NCBI RefSeq assembly: GCF_004801405.1
Contig: NZ_SSOB01000021.1
Location: forward strand, 81,692 to 145,691
Source of the DNA: Cohnella fermenti
GTDB lineage: Bacteria > Bacillota > Bacilli > Paenibacillales > Paenibacillaceae
Length of the DNA stretch: 64,000 bases
Direction: 5' to 3'
Shown: positions 18,344 through 27,307 of the stretch, one piece after another
How positions within the stretch are numbered: position 1 is the stretch's first letter
How the letters are laid out: each line of letters starts with the position of its first letter
The notes under the pieces: model-generated
What the model saw: only the letters and a program-made list of their open reading frames with translations
Told to the model about the DNA's origin: nothing
Databases searched by the model: none
Made by a program: the position numbers and the translations under genes

Positions 18344-19973
18344 CGTCGACTCCCCGCATCTGGCGGAACTCCATCGGAGAGAGTCCTGTAGACTTGCGGA
18401 ATATTTTGGCAAAATGGACCGGGTCGCGGTAACCCACTTCTTGAGAAACCTGATACACTCGATATTTAACGTCGCCTAGCATCTCCTTGGCCTGCTCGAT
18501 CCGGATGTCCGTGAGATGCTCCAGGAACGTTCGGTCCATCTCCTTCTTGAACAGCTTGCTGAGCCATACCGGCGTGACATGCACCTCGGACGCGACGGCC
18601 GTCAAGCTCAGATTGCAACGGAAGTGCTTGCGCATATAAGAGTCCGCTTCCTTGAGAATCTGATTCCGCGAGCCGGTCTGCTCCTTGACCTCCCGGGACA
18701 ACTGGAGCAGCAGCGCCTCCGTCTTGCCCTGAAGCGACTCGAGCGTATTGTACCGTTCAAGCTGCTCCCACAGCAGAATGGGATTGCGCAGCCAGCTCTC
18801 GCCCTTCCAGCCCAGTCCCTTGGCCTTCTGGAACAGCTCCATCAGCCAGCCGAACAAGCCTTGCTGCACATCGCTGATCGGGCCTTTCCGCCAGCTCAGC
18901 ACCAGCCGATCGAAGCGCCGCAGCGCCTCCTTCAGCTCCTGCTCCGATCCGTACCGGATCAAGTCCATCATGGCCGCACTGTCCTGCAAGGCGATCTCGG
19001 GCAGCTCCTCCGCTTCCGCCGGCTCAAGGTCCTGGATCAGCCTGTTGCCGCCATATACCGCCTTCTGCTCCAGCAGGCTCAATGCCTCTCGATACATCTG
19101 AGGCAATCGGGACAGACGCCCGATCTCCGGGCTGACCGCCGCGCTGGCATTGACCTTGACGAACAGGTTGATTCGTTTGATCGATTCCGCGGCCAGAGCG
19201 ACGATGCGTTCCCGTTCCTCGTCGCTCCCGCATTCCGCCGTCAGCACCCAGCGATCGCCCGCGCTGGGGTAGAACACGAATCGACCCGGGAACTGCTCCT
19301 CCCACGTCTGCTCGACCACGTTGCCGATCCCGAACAGGATCAGCCGTCTCTCAAGCTCCGGATTGCCCCGCTGCTCGGCAACGATATTCAGATCATCGAC
19401 CTCGAAGACAAGAATCGCCAACGGACCGCCGCCGAGCCAGGACAGCTCCAGCGCGGCAAGCCGGCTGGAGAGCGTGATCTCCTTGAAGGATAGATACGGC
19501 GATTCGATCCATTCCGTCAGCGTCTCCGCCCGCAGCCTGGGCAGAGCAAGCCGCAATTCCCCCATCATCCGCTGCTGGAGCTCCATATCGTTCCACTCGG
19601 CCCGAAGCTCGTCCTGGGTTCTGCGGATCACCTTGAGCAATTCGTCCGTCTGAATCGGCTTGAGCAGATAATCGGCCGCTCCGAGCTGCAGCGCTTCCCG
19701 GACCAGATCGAAGTCGTCATACCCGCTGATAACGATCGTTCGGATGAGCAGCCCCTTCTCTCGAGCCTGGCGAATCAGCTCCAGACCGGACATCCGGTTC
19801 ATCCGGATATCGGTAATGACCAGATCCGGCTTCTCCCGCTCGACGATCGCCAATCCCTCGTCGCCGTCGGCAGCCGTATACAGGGCGGTCAAGCCCAGAT
19901 TCTCGCGAGATAGCCGGGCCGCGAGTCCCTCTCGGATCTCGATCTCATCGTCCACGATCAGTATGCTGTGCAT
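18336..19973 (-). CDS. YesN-type response regulator with AraC DNA-binding domain
   Basis: 545 residues. Receiver domain at about 1-120 (ILIVDDEIEIREG, phosphoacceptor Asp in VITDIRMNRMSG, KPIQTDEL), a long middle region of about 300 residues, and a C-terminal AraC double helix-turn-helix (about 440-540, ending YRDPVHFAKIFRKSTGLSP). ATG 19973 follows GGGTGAGG. Partner of the overlapping kinase; by analogy it activates the neighbouring importer and beta-helix genes, but no operator shared with them was found. Confidence 0.92.
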   Translation of the reverse strand: MHSILIVDDEIEIREGLAARLSRENLGLTALYTAADGDEGLAIVEREKPDLVITDIRMNRMSGLELIRQAREKGLLIRTIVISGYDDFDLVREALQLGAADYLLKPIQTDELLKVIRRTQDELRAEWNDMELQQRMMGELRLALPRLRAETLTEWIESPYLSFKEITLSSRLAALELSWLGGGPLAILVFEVDDLNIVAEQRGNPELERRLILFGIGNVVEQTWEEQFPGRFVFYPSAGDRWVLTAECGSDEERERIVALAAESIKRINLFVKVNASAAVSPEIGRLSRLPQMYREALSLLEQKAVYGGNRLIQDLEPAEAEELPEIALQDSAAMMDLIRYGSEQELKEALRRFDRLVLSWRKGPISDVQQGLFGWLMELFQKAKGLGWKGESWLRNPILLWEQLERYNTLESLQGKTEALLLQLSREVKEQTGSRNQILKEADSYMRKHFRCNLSLTAVASEVHVTPVWLSKLFKKEMDRTFLEHLTDIRIEQAKEMLGDVKYRVYQVSQEVGYRDPVHFAKIFRKSTGLSPMEFRQMRGVDDE

Positions 19974-20108
19974 GTCGCCTCACCCTTCCGGACTTCATTC
20001 GTCGCCATTCTGCGCGTCCCGTGCTGCCCCTTGATCCGTCTCTTGATCCGCCCCTTGATCCGACGGCATCCGATCGCCTCGCACTGATCCGACGGCGGAC
20101 GCGGTTTT

Positions 20109-20279
20109 ATGCGATTTTTCACATTCGTCGGCTTGGATTCGCAGGAATTGGAGCGTTTTATATGAAATTTCGCATATATGCGGGTCGTTTGGGGCGGAAC
20201 AGCCTTCACGAATGTGATTTTTCGCATAGAATCGTCCAAATCGCCCGTTATCGGGCAGCACGAATGTGAAATTTCGCAT
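20109..20279. repeat. Phased near-palindrome array, copy B
   Basis: Four 16-bp boxes start at 20109, 20160, 20212 and 20264 (spacing 51, 52, 52 bp), the same layout as copy A. The box at 20264 is ATGTGAAATTTCGCAT, one transition from a perfect palindrome. TTCGTCGGCTTGGAT follows box 1 (20124-20138), as in copies A and C. It occupies the centre of the 544-base gap 19974-20517 upstream of the response regulator gene; the rest of that gap holds a terminator (20446-20503) and no supported gene. Confidence 0.8.
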
Positions 20280-20445
20280 AAAACCCCGGCAACCATCGGC
20301 ACTATCGCCGCCACGGCTCCCTCTCGCCCCCACTCTCGCCACTCGCCCAACCTCGTCGACGCCACGACCTCACTGGCCTCACCAGCTTCATCGGCAGTTT
20401 CGCTGCTCCTTGTAAGGGGCACGCGACACGCTGGCGAACCGCCCC

Positions 20446-20503
20446 AAAAAAAACAATCCAAACGAGAACGGGCCGGCAGCAACCGTCCTCGATCGTTTGG
20501 ATT
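20446..20503 (-). terminator. Terminator of the alpha-mannosidase gene
   Basis: An 11-bp stem (20455-20465 with 20493-20503) enclosing a GC-rich loop is followed on the minus strand by G and eight T residues (20446-20453). It begins 15 bases after the stop codon at 20518. Confidence 0.92.
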
Positions 20504-20517
20504 ATTAACAGGAGCGA

Positions 20518-23241
20518 CTATTCCAGCTCCGGCTTCAGGCATAGCGTCAGAATCTCGTAGGGCCGCACTTCGACTGTGGCGCCGCCGCTTCCGGAAGCCT
20601 CGACAGGAGCGAGAAGCTCCTCGAGAATGTTGGAGCGGTTCCAGACGGCCTTGTCGGGACAATCCAGCTCAAGCTCCGAAGGAGCGTCCGTCATATTAAA
20701 CCAGCGCATAACGAGCGAGTTATCCTCCCGCCCCGCCTTGACGCCGGTGAGCGCAGCCGAGGCCGAGCTCCAACGCAGAAGAGAGTCTCCCGAGCGCAAT
20801 GGGCCCGGATGAACTCCCGTCTGCACGGCCGTCCACGGGACCTGGCTCTGGTAGGCGAGATGGAACGAGCGCTCCCGGTCGCTTCCTCCGGCATGGGGAA
20901 TAACCGTGTACTCGCAGGTATGCTCTCCCAGGCATTGGGCGTCGGGCGTCGGGAACACTCCCCAGTCGCCGAGCTCGCTGACCGCACGAAGCAGCGTGAT
21001 TGCCACCGTATTGCTTGGGTCGCGGAGAACCTCGTATTCGTTAAGCCCCCGGTTGGCAATCGTGAGCCCGCCCCGCCGGTCGCCGATCTCGACGAATGCC
21101 TGCTGATGCTGGCAATTGCTCGGGTTCGTCCACTCGGGAGCGGGCGAATTCGCACGCACGGCCACCTCAAAGACCGAGTCGACCCGGTGCACGTCGGTGT
21201 CCGTTCCGCTTGGGAAAAGAACCCGGAGACGGTGGTCGGTCGCTTTATTATCGAAGGAGGTGCGTACGGCCACCCCCTGCGCCCCCGCATCGAGCGTCAG
21301 CGTCGTGCGAATCTCGAGCGGAGCCTCGTCGGAGCGGCGCTGCGCCTGCCTGTCGGGGATCGACGTCAGGGAACGGCTCTCCTCGGCCAGCCGATCGTCG
21401 GCGCCTGCGGGCACGCTCCACGAATGCACGATCTCGACGACCGTCCGCCGATCGGAGCGCTCAAGACAGGTCACACTTGCGCCAACGCCGAGAGTCGTGC
21501 ACGGCGCCTCCCCTTCCGGCTGGCGGAAGGTGTATTCCGAGCCGATATCCCCGACATCCTCGTACGCGCCAAGATGCGGGTACAGGCGGCCGGTAAGCTT
21601 GTCGGTCATCGTCCAGCTTCCGTCGGAATGAACGAGAACATGAATCCGCTCGTTCTCGAGCGTCGAATCGTTCGGGTCCGGCGTTCCCGCTGCCGCGGCA
21701 CCCGCTCCCGGAACCAAGGCGAATAGAGCGGCCCCGAGGCGGGGAATGTCGCTGACCTGCAGAGAGATGCGCAGCCTCCTGGCGTAATAGGGAATCCGGA
21801 AGCGGGCGTCGGGCAAGTCGTAATTGAACCGGAAGCCCAAATCGACCACGCTTGCCGATATCGCCTCGCCCCGATCGTTAACAACGGTTCCTTCCGGGCT
21901 CGGCAGTCCCTTCAGCTCCGACGTCAGCTCCTTAACGCGCGAATAGTCGATGTCCCTGCGGTCCGTCTCCAGCTCGATCTCGACGGTGCCGCTTCTCTCC
22001 CAGCCGCTCGTATTGAATACAACGAACGGAATCGCTCCGGCGTGCCCGGCGAACGCGGACGTGTCGAACTGGTCGGCAAGCTCCCGAGCGGCGGAGGCGG
22101 CAATGGCCTGAGCCACCTGGCGGGATTGGTCGAACCGCGTCATCATCTCGCGGTGCACCTCGTCGATGCTGCAGCCGCAGATGCTGTCGTGCGGATGGTT
22201 CTGCATTAATTTGCGCCATGCGTACTCCAGCTTCGCATGGGGATAAGCCGCGCCGTACCGGGCAGCCCAGGCGGCGAGCGGCTCCGCCACCTTCTCAAGC
22301 AGCGTCTGGCCCAACTGGTTCGCCTGCTTGATATAGACGCGGGCGGAGGCCGTGTTGACGAGCGTGCCCCAACCGTCCGTTCGTTGACTGCGAAGCTCTC
22401 CCTCCACGGTCGCCAAGTCGTCGGGAAGCTCCGCTCGCACGGCTTCGACATAGTCGACGAAGTTGGAATGGATAAACTCCATGTCCGGGCACACCTCTCG
22501 AGCCGTCGCCAAGGCGGCGGCCAGATCGGCCTGCACAGGCTGGTGGTCGCAGCCGTTCATGAACAGCAGATGGCGGGTCGATGCATAGGCTTCGGCCTTG
22601 GCGGTCCGGGCCTTCCAGTAGAGGCGGGCTTCTTCCGGATCGGTCGGAATCTCCATCCCGTTGTTGTACCAATTGGCGAAGAGAATTCCAAGCACCGAGC
22701 TGCCATCCGGCGACTTCCACCACATCTCCGAGAACGGCGATTCGAAGCTCGCTCCGTCGAACACCTGATTGTTTGCGCCGGTCGGTTTGACTCCCCTGCC
22801 GAATACCGCCGTCCGAATGCCTGCTTGAACGAGCAGTTGCGGAGCCTGCCCCATATTGCCGAACGAATCGGGGAAATAACCGATGAGCGCCGCTGCGCCG
22901 AACCTCTCCGCATCGCGCCGCCCGATCATCAGATTGCGAACATTGGCCTCCCCGCTCGTCAGGAATTCGTCCTGAAGCACATACCACGGGCCGATAATGA
23001 GCTTGCCCGCTTGCACAAGCCGGCGCAGCCGCTCCTCTTGCTCCGGCCTTATGGCCAAGTAATCGTCCAATATAATCGTCTGGCCGTCGAGGTGGAAGCT
23101 CTCGAAGCCTTCCTGCCGCTCCAGCAATTCGATCAATTGATCCATCATGTCCGTCAATTTTAACCGGTGCAGTTCGAATGGCATATACCATTCCCGATCC
23201 CAATGTGAATGAGAGATGACATGGGCCTTGTGTAATTTCAA
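20518..23241 (-). CDS. Glycoside hydrolase family 38 alpha-mannosidase
   Basis: Cytoplasmic exo-acting alpha-mannosidase of about 907 residues. The preferred start is TTG at 23241, 8 bases after GGGAG; an earlier in-frame codon at 23289 lacks a ribosome site. The zinc-binding motif HSHWDREW is near residue 11 and the catalytic nucleophile region reads GYFPDSFGNMGQAP near 130. The middle and C-terminal beta-rich domains typical of GH38 complete the protein. There is no signal peptide, so it should act on imported mannosides. It is monocistronic, with the divergently positioned repressor gene upstream in the same orientation. Its promoter shares a 17-bp motif with that gene. Confidence 0.93.
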   Translation of the reverse strand: MKLHKAHVISHSHWDREWYMPFELHRLKLTDMMDQLIELLERQEGFESFHLDGQTIILDDYLAIRPEQEERLRRLVQAGKLIIGPWYVLQDEFLTSGEANVRNLMIGRRDAERFGAAALIGYFPDSFGNMGQAPQLLVQAGIRTAVFGRGVKPTGANNQVFDGASFESPFSEMWWKSPDGSSVLGILFANWYNNGMEIPTDPEEARLYWKARTAKAEAYASTRHLLFMNGCDHQPVQADLAAALATAREVCPDMEFIHSNFVDYVEAVRAELPDDLATVEGELRSQRTDGWGTLVNTASARVYIKQANQLGQTLLEKVAEPLAAWAARYGAAYPHAKLEYAWRKLMQNHPHDSICGCSIDEVHREMMTRFDQSRQVAQAIAASAARELADQFDTSAFAGHAGAIPFVVFNTSGWERSGTVEIELETDRRDIDYSRVKELTSELKGLPSPEGTVVNDRGEAISASVVDLGFRFNYDLPDARFRIPYYARRLRISLQVSDIPRLGAALFALVPGAGAAAAGTPDPNDSTLENERIHVLVHSDGSWTMTDKLTGRLYPHLGAYEDVGDIGSEYTFRQPEGEAPCTTLGVGASVTCLERSDRRTVVEIVHSWSVPAGADDRLAEESRSLTSIPDRQAQRRSDEAPLEIRTTLTLDAGAQGVAVRTSFDNKATDHRLRVLFPSGTDTDVHRVDSVFEVAVRANSPAPEWTNPSNCQHQQAFVEIGDRRGGLTIANRGLNEYEVLRDPSNTVAITLLRAVSELGDWGVFPTPDAQCLGEHTCEYTVIPHAGGSDRERSFHLAYQSQVPWTAVQTGVHPGPLRSGDSLLRWSSASAALTGVKAGREDNSLVMRWFNMTDAPSELELDCPDKAVWNRSNILEELLAPVEASGSGGATVEVRPYEILTLCLKPELE

Positions 23242-23277
23242 GCGATTCACTCCCGCATATAATAGGAATTCGAATAT

Positions 23278-23332
23278 ATGATATATCATAATTTATGAAA
23301 TATAAGAAATCAATCTAAATATAGAATAACAA
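23278..23332 (-). promoter_or_regulatory. Mannosidase promoter region with palindrome and shared 17-bp motif
   Basis: Upstream of the TTG start lie a 12-bp perfect palindrome ATGATATATCAT (23278-23289) and the motif TAAATATAGAATAACAA (23316-23332, plus-strand reading). The same 17-mer occurs exactly at 24581-24597 before the GntR-type gene. A common operator or shared promoter element for autoregulation and enzyme control is the simplest reading. Confidence 0.5.
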
Positions 23333-23368
23333 AAAAAGAACCGGCGGCCCCAAGCCTCCCCGGTTCTT
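23331..23368 (-). terminator. Terminator of the GntR-type gene
   Basis: A 9-bp stem (23336-23344 with 23360-23368) is followed by a run of T residues on the minus strand (23331-23337). It lies 20 bases after the stop at 23388 and abuts the mannosidase promoter motif. Confidence 0.88.
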
Positions 23369-23387
23369 CCTCATCTTAATCGCTCGT

Positions 23388-24533
23388 CTATTCATGCGGC
23401 CGGCCCGAAGACTGCCGCACGATCAGCTCCGTGGCAAGAGTGATCTTGTCCGCCTCCCGGAACGGGTTCTCCTCGCCGCACAGGCGCAGCACCATTGCCG
23501 CCGCCTCTCTCCCTTGAAGCGTAAACTTCTGTTCGATCGTGGTCAGCGGCACGTCCAGCATTGCGACGAAGGATAGATTGTCGAAGCCGACGATGGACAG
23601 CTCTTCGGGCACCTTGACCCCCGCTTCTTGAGCCGCCTTCAACAGGTATACCGCCGAGTTGTCGTTGATCGCAATGACTGCCGTCGCCTTCTCCTTGCCG
23701 TTAAGCGCCCGCGCCAGCCGCTCCTTGGCAAGCTTCAATTGCCAGCTCGGGGAGTCGTCGCATTCGGCCGCCATCCCTTCCTCGTCTTCAAGCAGCCATT
23801 CGCTTCGGGGCATGATGCCCGCGTCGATCAGAGACTTGCAATAGCCCCGATAACGATCCATGATCGACACCGCCTCCTTTAACCGGGTGCAGACGAACGC
23901 AATCCTGCGATGCCCCAATTGAAGCAGATGCTGCGTGATCAATTGGCCGCCCTGGTAATTGTCGGACACCACACACGGGATATCCAAGCCTTCCAGCGTG
24001 CGGTCGATTAAGACGAACGGGAACCGGCGAATCATCAGGCTTCCGAACAGCTCGATGTTCCGGTCGCTGGCGCAAGGATATACGATAGCGCCGCTTATGT
24101 TGTCCTCCAGCAGCCTAAGCAGAACCTCGCGTTCCCGCTCCAGGCTGTATCCCGTATTGTGATAGGTAACATAATAGCCCTGACCGGCGCAGAATTGCTC
24201 GACGCCCTGCAGAATGTCCAGTCCGTACTCTTCCCCGAACGGCAGCACGACGGCGATGATCCGCAGCCGGCTCTGGCCCGAATTCCCTTGGACCGCGGCG
24301 CCCCCGCTTGCATAATCATCCCTGATGAAGCTGCCCTTCCGCTTGATTCGGACAAGCATTCCCCGGTATTCAAGCTCCCTCAGCGCCCGAATAACCGTAA
24401 TTCGGCTGACTCCGAATTGCTCGGCGATCTCCTGTTCGGTGGGGATCCGATCTCCCGGCTTGAGCTTGCCCTCGTCCGTGAGAGCCGTGAAGTGCTCAAT
24501 TATATTCTGATAGAGCTTCGGCTTGCTCCCCAC
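23388..24533 (-). CDS. GntR/LacI-type transcriptional repressor (AraR-like architecture)
   Basis: 381 residues from GTG 24533, which sits 6 bases after GGGGGG; an ATG at 24563 has no ribosome site. An N-terminal winged helix of the GntR family (about 5-70, IPTEQEIAEQFGVSRITVIR) is joined to a LacI-like periplasmic-binding-protein effector domain (about 85-375, IVGFDNLSFVAMLDVPLTT near the end). The architecture matches the AraR group of sugar-responsive repressors. Given its position it probably represses the adjacent alpha-mannosidase gene and itself. Confidence 0.9.
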   Translation of the reverse strand: MGSKPKLYQNIIEHFTALTDEGKLKPGDRIPTEQEIAEQFGVSRITVIRALRELEYRGMLVRIKRKGSFIRDDYASGGAAVQGNSGQSRLRIIAVVLPFGEEYGLDILQGVEQFCAGQGYYVTYHNTGYSLEREREVLLRLLEDNISGAIVYPCASDRNIELFGSLMIRRFPFVLIDRTLEGLDIPCVVSDNYQGGQLITQHLLQLGHRRIAFVCTRLKEAVSIMDRYRGYCKSLIDAGIMPRSEWLLEDEEGMAAECDDSPSWQLKLAKERLARALNGKEKATAVIAINDNSAVYLLKAAQEAGVKVPEELSIVGFDNLSFVAMLDVPLTTIEQKFTLQGREAAAMVLRLCGEENPFREADKITLATELIVRQSSGRPHE

Positions 24534-24564
24534 ATCGAGCCCCCCTGTATCCTCATGTTCCACA

Positions 24565-24597
24565 ATAACGTTATGGCCTATAAATATAGAATAACAA
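24565..24597 (-). promoter_or_regulatory. Operator-like region upstream of the GntR-type gene
   Basis: Contains a perfect 10-bp palindrome ATAACGTTAT (24565-24574) and the 17-mer TAAATATAGAATAACAA (24581-24597) that is repeated exactly before the mannosidase gene. It lies 32-64 bases upstream of the GTG start. Confidence 0.5.
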
Positions 24598-25235
24598 TAA
24601 ACCGACGAATTTGAAAACCAAACTTAATATGTTACATCATATCATGCTGTATTTTGCTTATTCGCTCCGTCTGGCCGGCGGGGAAAGCAGGCGCGATTCC
24701 CTATCGGTCCCCGCGTCGAACAGACCCATGAGCTTCCTCATGGGCCTGCCGATTCCGCAATCGATCCGTTACAAGAGTTCAGACTTTGCGACAAACCTCT
24801 AAGACAACAAGGACAGTTGCCACTCTCGTATGTGGTGGTCCGTTGTTATGAAACCTACAGCAGTGAGAAGTTGGGCGGGGGAGGCTGGGTGGGCAGAGGT
24901 AGCGGAGATGCGTACAACGACACTCTGAAGAGCCGGTTGAAGGGCCCGATGAACGGAAAACCCGCTTATCGACCGTTCGTTCCGCTTGCCACCCCATCCA
25001 ATCCGATCCCGTCCCGTCCGGCCTCTCTCTCCTCTCCCCATGCGCTCTATTCCCTCTAGCGGCATTAGGTCTCCTCTCCCTTTCGTTCAGGATAAGGATG
25101 TGCACGGTGAAACAAGCTGACCTAAGACCAAAGGGCATGATCGGCAAGCAGAGGTTCCTGATCCAAGGGGAGAAGAGGCATAAGTGTTCAGAAACGGACT
25201 AGTGCAGGGCAATCTTCAATGCTCATTCTAGAAAA
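24598..25235. other. Non-coding stretch between the catabolic operon end and the repressor promoter
   Basis: No open frame here has a convincing ribosome site or recognisable product. Besides the inverted-repeat element at 25061-25184 it holds a perfect 8-bp hairpin with a CTTC loop (24725-24744), flanked by CAG/CTG, and purine-rich or pyrimidine-rich low-complexity DNA. The hairpin has no U-tract. Parts of 25000-25061 are related to 39421-39470, extending the similarity of the two element copies. Confidence 0.5.
25061..25184 (-). repeat. 3'-end inverted-repeat element, copy 1
   Basis: A 34-bp block (25150-25183) is identical, in opposite orientation, to 39318-39351; a second block (25084-25097) matches 39386-39399. 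Within the copy the two arms (25062-25093 and about 25154-25183) are imperfect inverted repeats able to form a long hairpin. It starts 52 bases past the stop codon of the last catabolic gene (25236), with the conserved arm nearest to the gene, as in copy 2. Confidence 0.75.
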
Positions 25236-26153
25236 TCATGCTCGGAGATTTTCCCGCCGCTCCGCCAGCCCGAGAATCCCCACTGTATCGCGGGCGAGGA
25301 TCGCCTCGATATCTTCCTCCGGCACGCGGGGCAGCTTCGTTCCGTCCACGATGGCGTTCACGTTCCGGAAGGCCGCCTCCGTCTCTTCGGCCGTGAAGAA
25401 CGGATAGTCCGAGCCGAACAATACTTTGTGGGCGACCCGATATTCCGTCACGTTCATCATTGCGTTGTAGAACTGCCAAGGCCGGGGGCTCAGCGCCGAC
25501 ATGTCCGCATACACATTGGGGTTCTTGCGAATGACGGACACGCATTCCCCGTGCCAAGGATGGCCGAGATGGGCGATAACCATCTTCAGCTCGGGGAACG
25601 CCCGGGCGATCGGGTCGAGCATCGCCGGCCGGGAAGCGTCCAGGAAGCCCTCGGAGACGAACGAAGTGCCTTGGTGCCACAGAATCGGGATTTTCAACTC
25701 GGCAGCCTTCGCATACAGAGGGAAGTATTCCGGGCGATCGGGGTAGAACTTCTGATAGATCGGGGCCAGCTTGAGGCCGACCAGACCCAGCTCCTTCACC
25801 GCGAACTCCAATTGCGCCGGGGCGTCCGGATCGCGCGGATCGACGCTGGCGAAGCCGTACAGGAAGCCGGGATGCTGCCGGACGTAGTCCGCCACGTACT
25901 CGTTGGGAACGACAACTCCCGTGCCCGGGCAGTTAAACGCCAGCACAATGGCGCCGCCCCCATGACGGTATTGCTCCCAATGCCGCTCCGGGGTGACCTC
26001 GAGCTTGTAGTCCGCCCCCCATGCCCGCCGCGCGTCCGCCAGGAACGACCCGCCGACGTGGCCGGGGCCGAACAGATGCGTATGGCCGTCGAAGCTCCGG
26101 CACCGCCGCTCGCCGCCGCTCTCAAGCCCATTGCCATTCCCGCTGCCGCTCAT
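25236..26153 (-). CDS. Amidohydrolase-2-family TIM-barrel hydrolase (possible sugar lactonase)
   Basis: 305 residues. The metal-dependent hydrolase signature is complete: FDGHTHLFG (HxH) near residue 23, a histidine in ILWHQGTSF, another in MVIAHLGHPW, and the aspartate in FGSDYPFFT. Members of this family include lactonases, decarboxylases and amidases. Its ATG overlaps the stop of the enolase-superfamily gene (ATGA at 26150-26153). Next to a dehydrogenase and a dehydratase, a lactonase role (opening the aldonolactone) is a reasonable inference. It is the last gene of the operon. Confidence 0.85.
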   Translation of the reverse strand: MSGSGNGNGLESGGERRCRSFDGHTHLFGPGHVGGSFLADARRAWGADYKLEVTPERHWEQYRHGGGAIVLAFNCPGTGVVVPNEYVADYVRQHPGFLYGFASVDPRDPDAPAQLEFAVKELGLVGLKLAPIYQKFYPDRPEYFPLYAKAAELKIPILWHQGTSFVSEGFLDASRPAMLDPIARAFPELKMVIAHLGHPWHGECVSVIRKNPNVYADMSALSPRPWQFYNAMMNVTEYRVAHKVLFGSDYPFFTAEETEAAFRNVNAIVDGTKLPRVPEEDIEAILARDTVGILGLAERRENLRA

Positions 26154-27307
26154 GCCCTCACCGCCAATTTATCGATCGTGTAACGCTGCACGACTTCCTC
26201 GTTCAGCTCGACGCCAAGCCCCGGCGACGACGGCACCTGGAGGTGCCCGTCCGGCTCCAGCCGCAGCGGATTCACGACCAGATCCCGGCTTAAGGGCGTA
26301 TCGTTCGTACAGAACTCTTGGAAAACAGGGTGTTGCTGATAAGAGTTCAGATGCAGAGAGGCGGCCGTCAGCACATCCGAGGTCCATGCGTGCGGAATGA
26401 GCAGCTTGCCGGCCAGCTCGACCCTTGTCACCAGCTTGCGCGCTTCCGTCAGCCCCCCGGCCCGCGAGAGGTCCGGCTGAATGACGTCGACATCGCCTTC
26501 CCGAAGCAATTGCTCGTACTCGTAAAGCCCGGCCAATTGTTCGCCGCACGCAATCCGCACGTCAACCGCACCGGCCAGCTTGCGGTAGCCTTCCAGATTG
26601 TCCGCGTGAAGCGGCTCCTCCACGAAGAATACGCCGAGCTGCCCCAGCTCCCGGGTGAGCCGAATGGCCAGCTTCACGTCCGGCGTCCACATGCCGTCCA
26701 CCATAATGTCCATCTCGTCCCCGGCTTCCTCGCGCGCAGCGGCGACAAGGGCGACGACCCGGCGAGGGTCCTCCGCCACGACGCCCCAGCCGAACTTCAT
26801 CGCCCGGAAGCCGAGCGCCCGGTACTTGCGCACCGCCTCCTTCATCGCTTCGGGCGTGTTCCGGAACAGCGTGCTGGCATAGGCCTTGATCCGCTCGTGC
26901 CGACGCGCTCCGAGCATGACGCTCACCGGCTGGCCCGACGCCTTGCCGATAATATCCCAGATCGCGATATCGACGGCGCTCATCGCATGGAGGGCCGCTC
27001 CCCTTCTTCCTTGATAGTAGGAGGAGCGGTACATGCGCGACCAGATTTTGTCGTATTCGAACGGATTCTCCCCGATAACGGCGTGCTTCAGCCCTTCGGA
27101 GAACGCCTTCAGGTAGCTCGGCGCCTCGATGAACGCCTTCATGATGTGGGGGTGGGAGTCGCAGTCGGCGATGCCGACAATCCCCTCGTCCGTGCGCACC
27201 CGCAGCAGGAACGCATACTTCGGCCCGCGCGAATCGGAGTCGCCGTCCGCGACCCCGTAATCGTAAGGACTCTCGAGCACGTTCATCTCGATCTCGGTTA
27301 TCTTCAT
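26150..27307 (-). CDS. Enolase-superfamily (mandelate racemase/muconate lactonizing) sugar-acid dehydratase
   Basis: 385 residues from ATG 27307, which overlaps the PIG-L stop as ATGA. The N-terminal capping domain is followed by the barrel with metal ligands in MVDGMW, FVEEPL and ACGEQ, a lysine in AMKFGWG and a histidine in LIPHAW, the pattern of the mandelate-racemase subgroup. These enzymes abstract the proton alpha to a carboxylate; most in sugar operons dehydrate aldonates to 2-keto-3-deoxyaldonates. The neighbours (dehydrogenase, RraA-like protein) support that role. The specific acid sugar cannot be assigned. Confidence 0.9.
   Translation of the reverse strand: MKITEIEMNVLESPYDYGVADGDSDSRGPKYAFLLRVRTDEGIVGIADCDSHPHIMKAFIEAPSYLKAFSEGLKHAVIGENPFEYDKIWSRMYRSSYYQGRRGAALHAMSAVDIAIWDIIGKASGQPVSVMLGARRHERIKAYASTLFRNTPEAMKEAVRKYRALGFRAMKFGWGVVAEDPRRVVALVAAAREEAGDEMDIMVDGMWTPDVKLAIRLTRELGQLGVFFVEEPLHADNLEGYRKLAGAVDVRIACGEQLAGLYEYEQLLREGDVDVIQPDLSRAGGLTEARKLVTRVELAGKLLIPHAWTSDVLTAASLHLNSYQQHPVFQEFCTNDTPLSRDLVVNPLRLEPDGHLQVPSSPGLGVELNEEVVQRYTIDKLAVRA

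Noticed and set aside
16202..20279. The regularly spaced boxes as CRISPR arrays
   Set aside because: Boxes are only 16 bp and degenerate, the intervening DNA is related between copies A and B rather than unique, and no cas gene is present.
24779..25147. Open frames in the 24.6-25.2 kb gap as a small gene
   Set aside because: No convincing ribosome site, basic low-complexity translation, and overlap with the repeat element.
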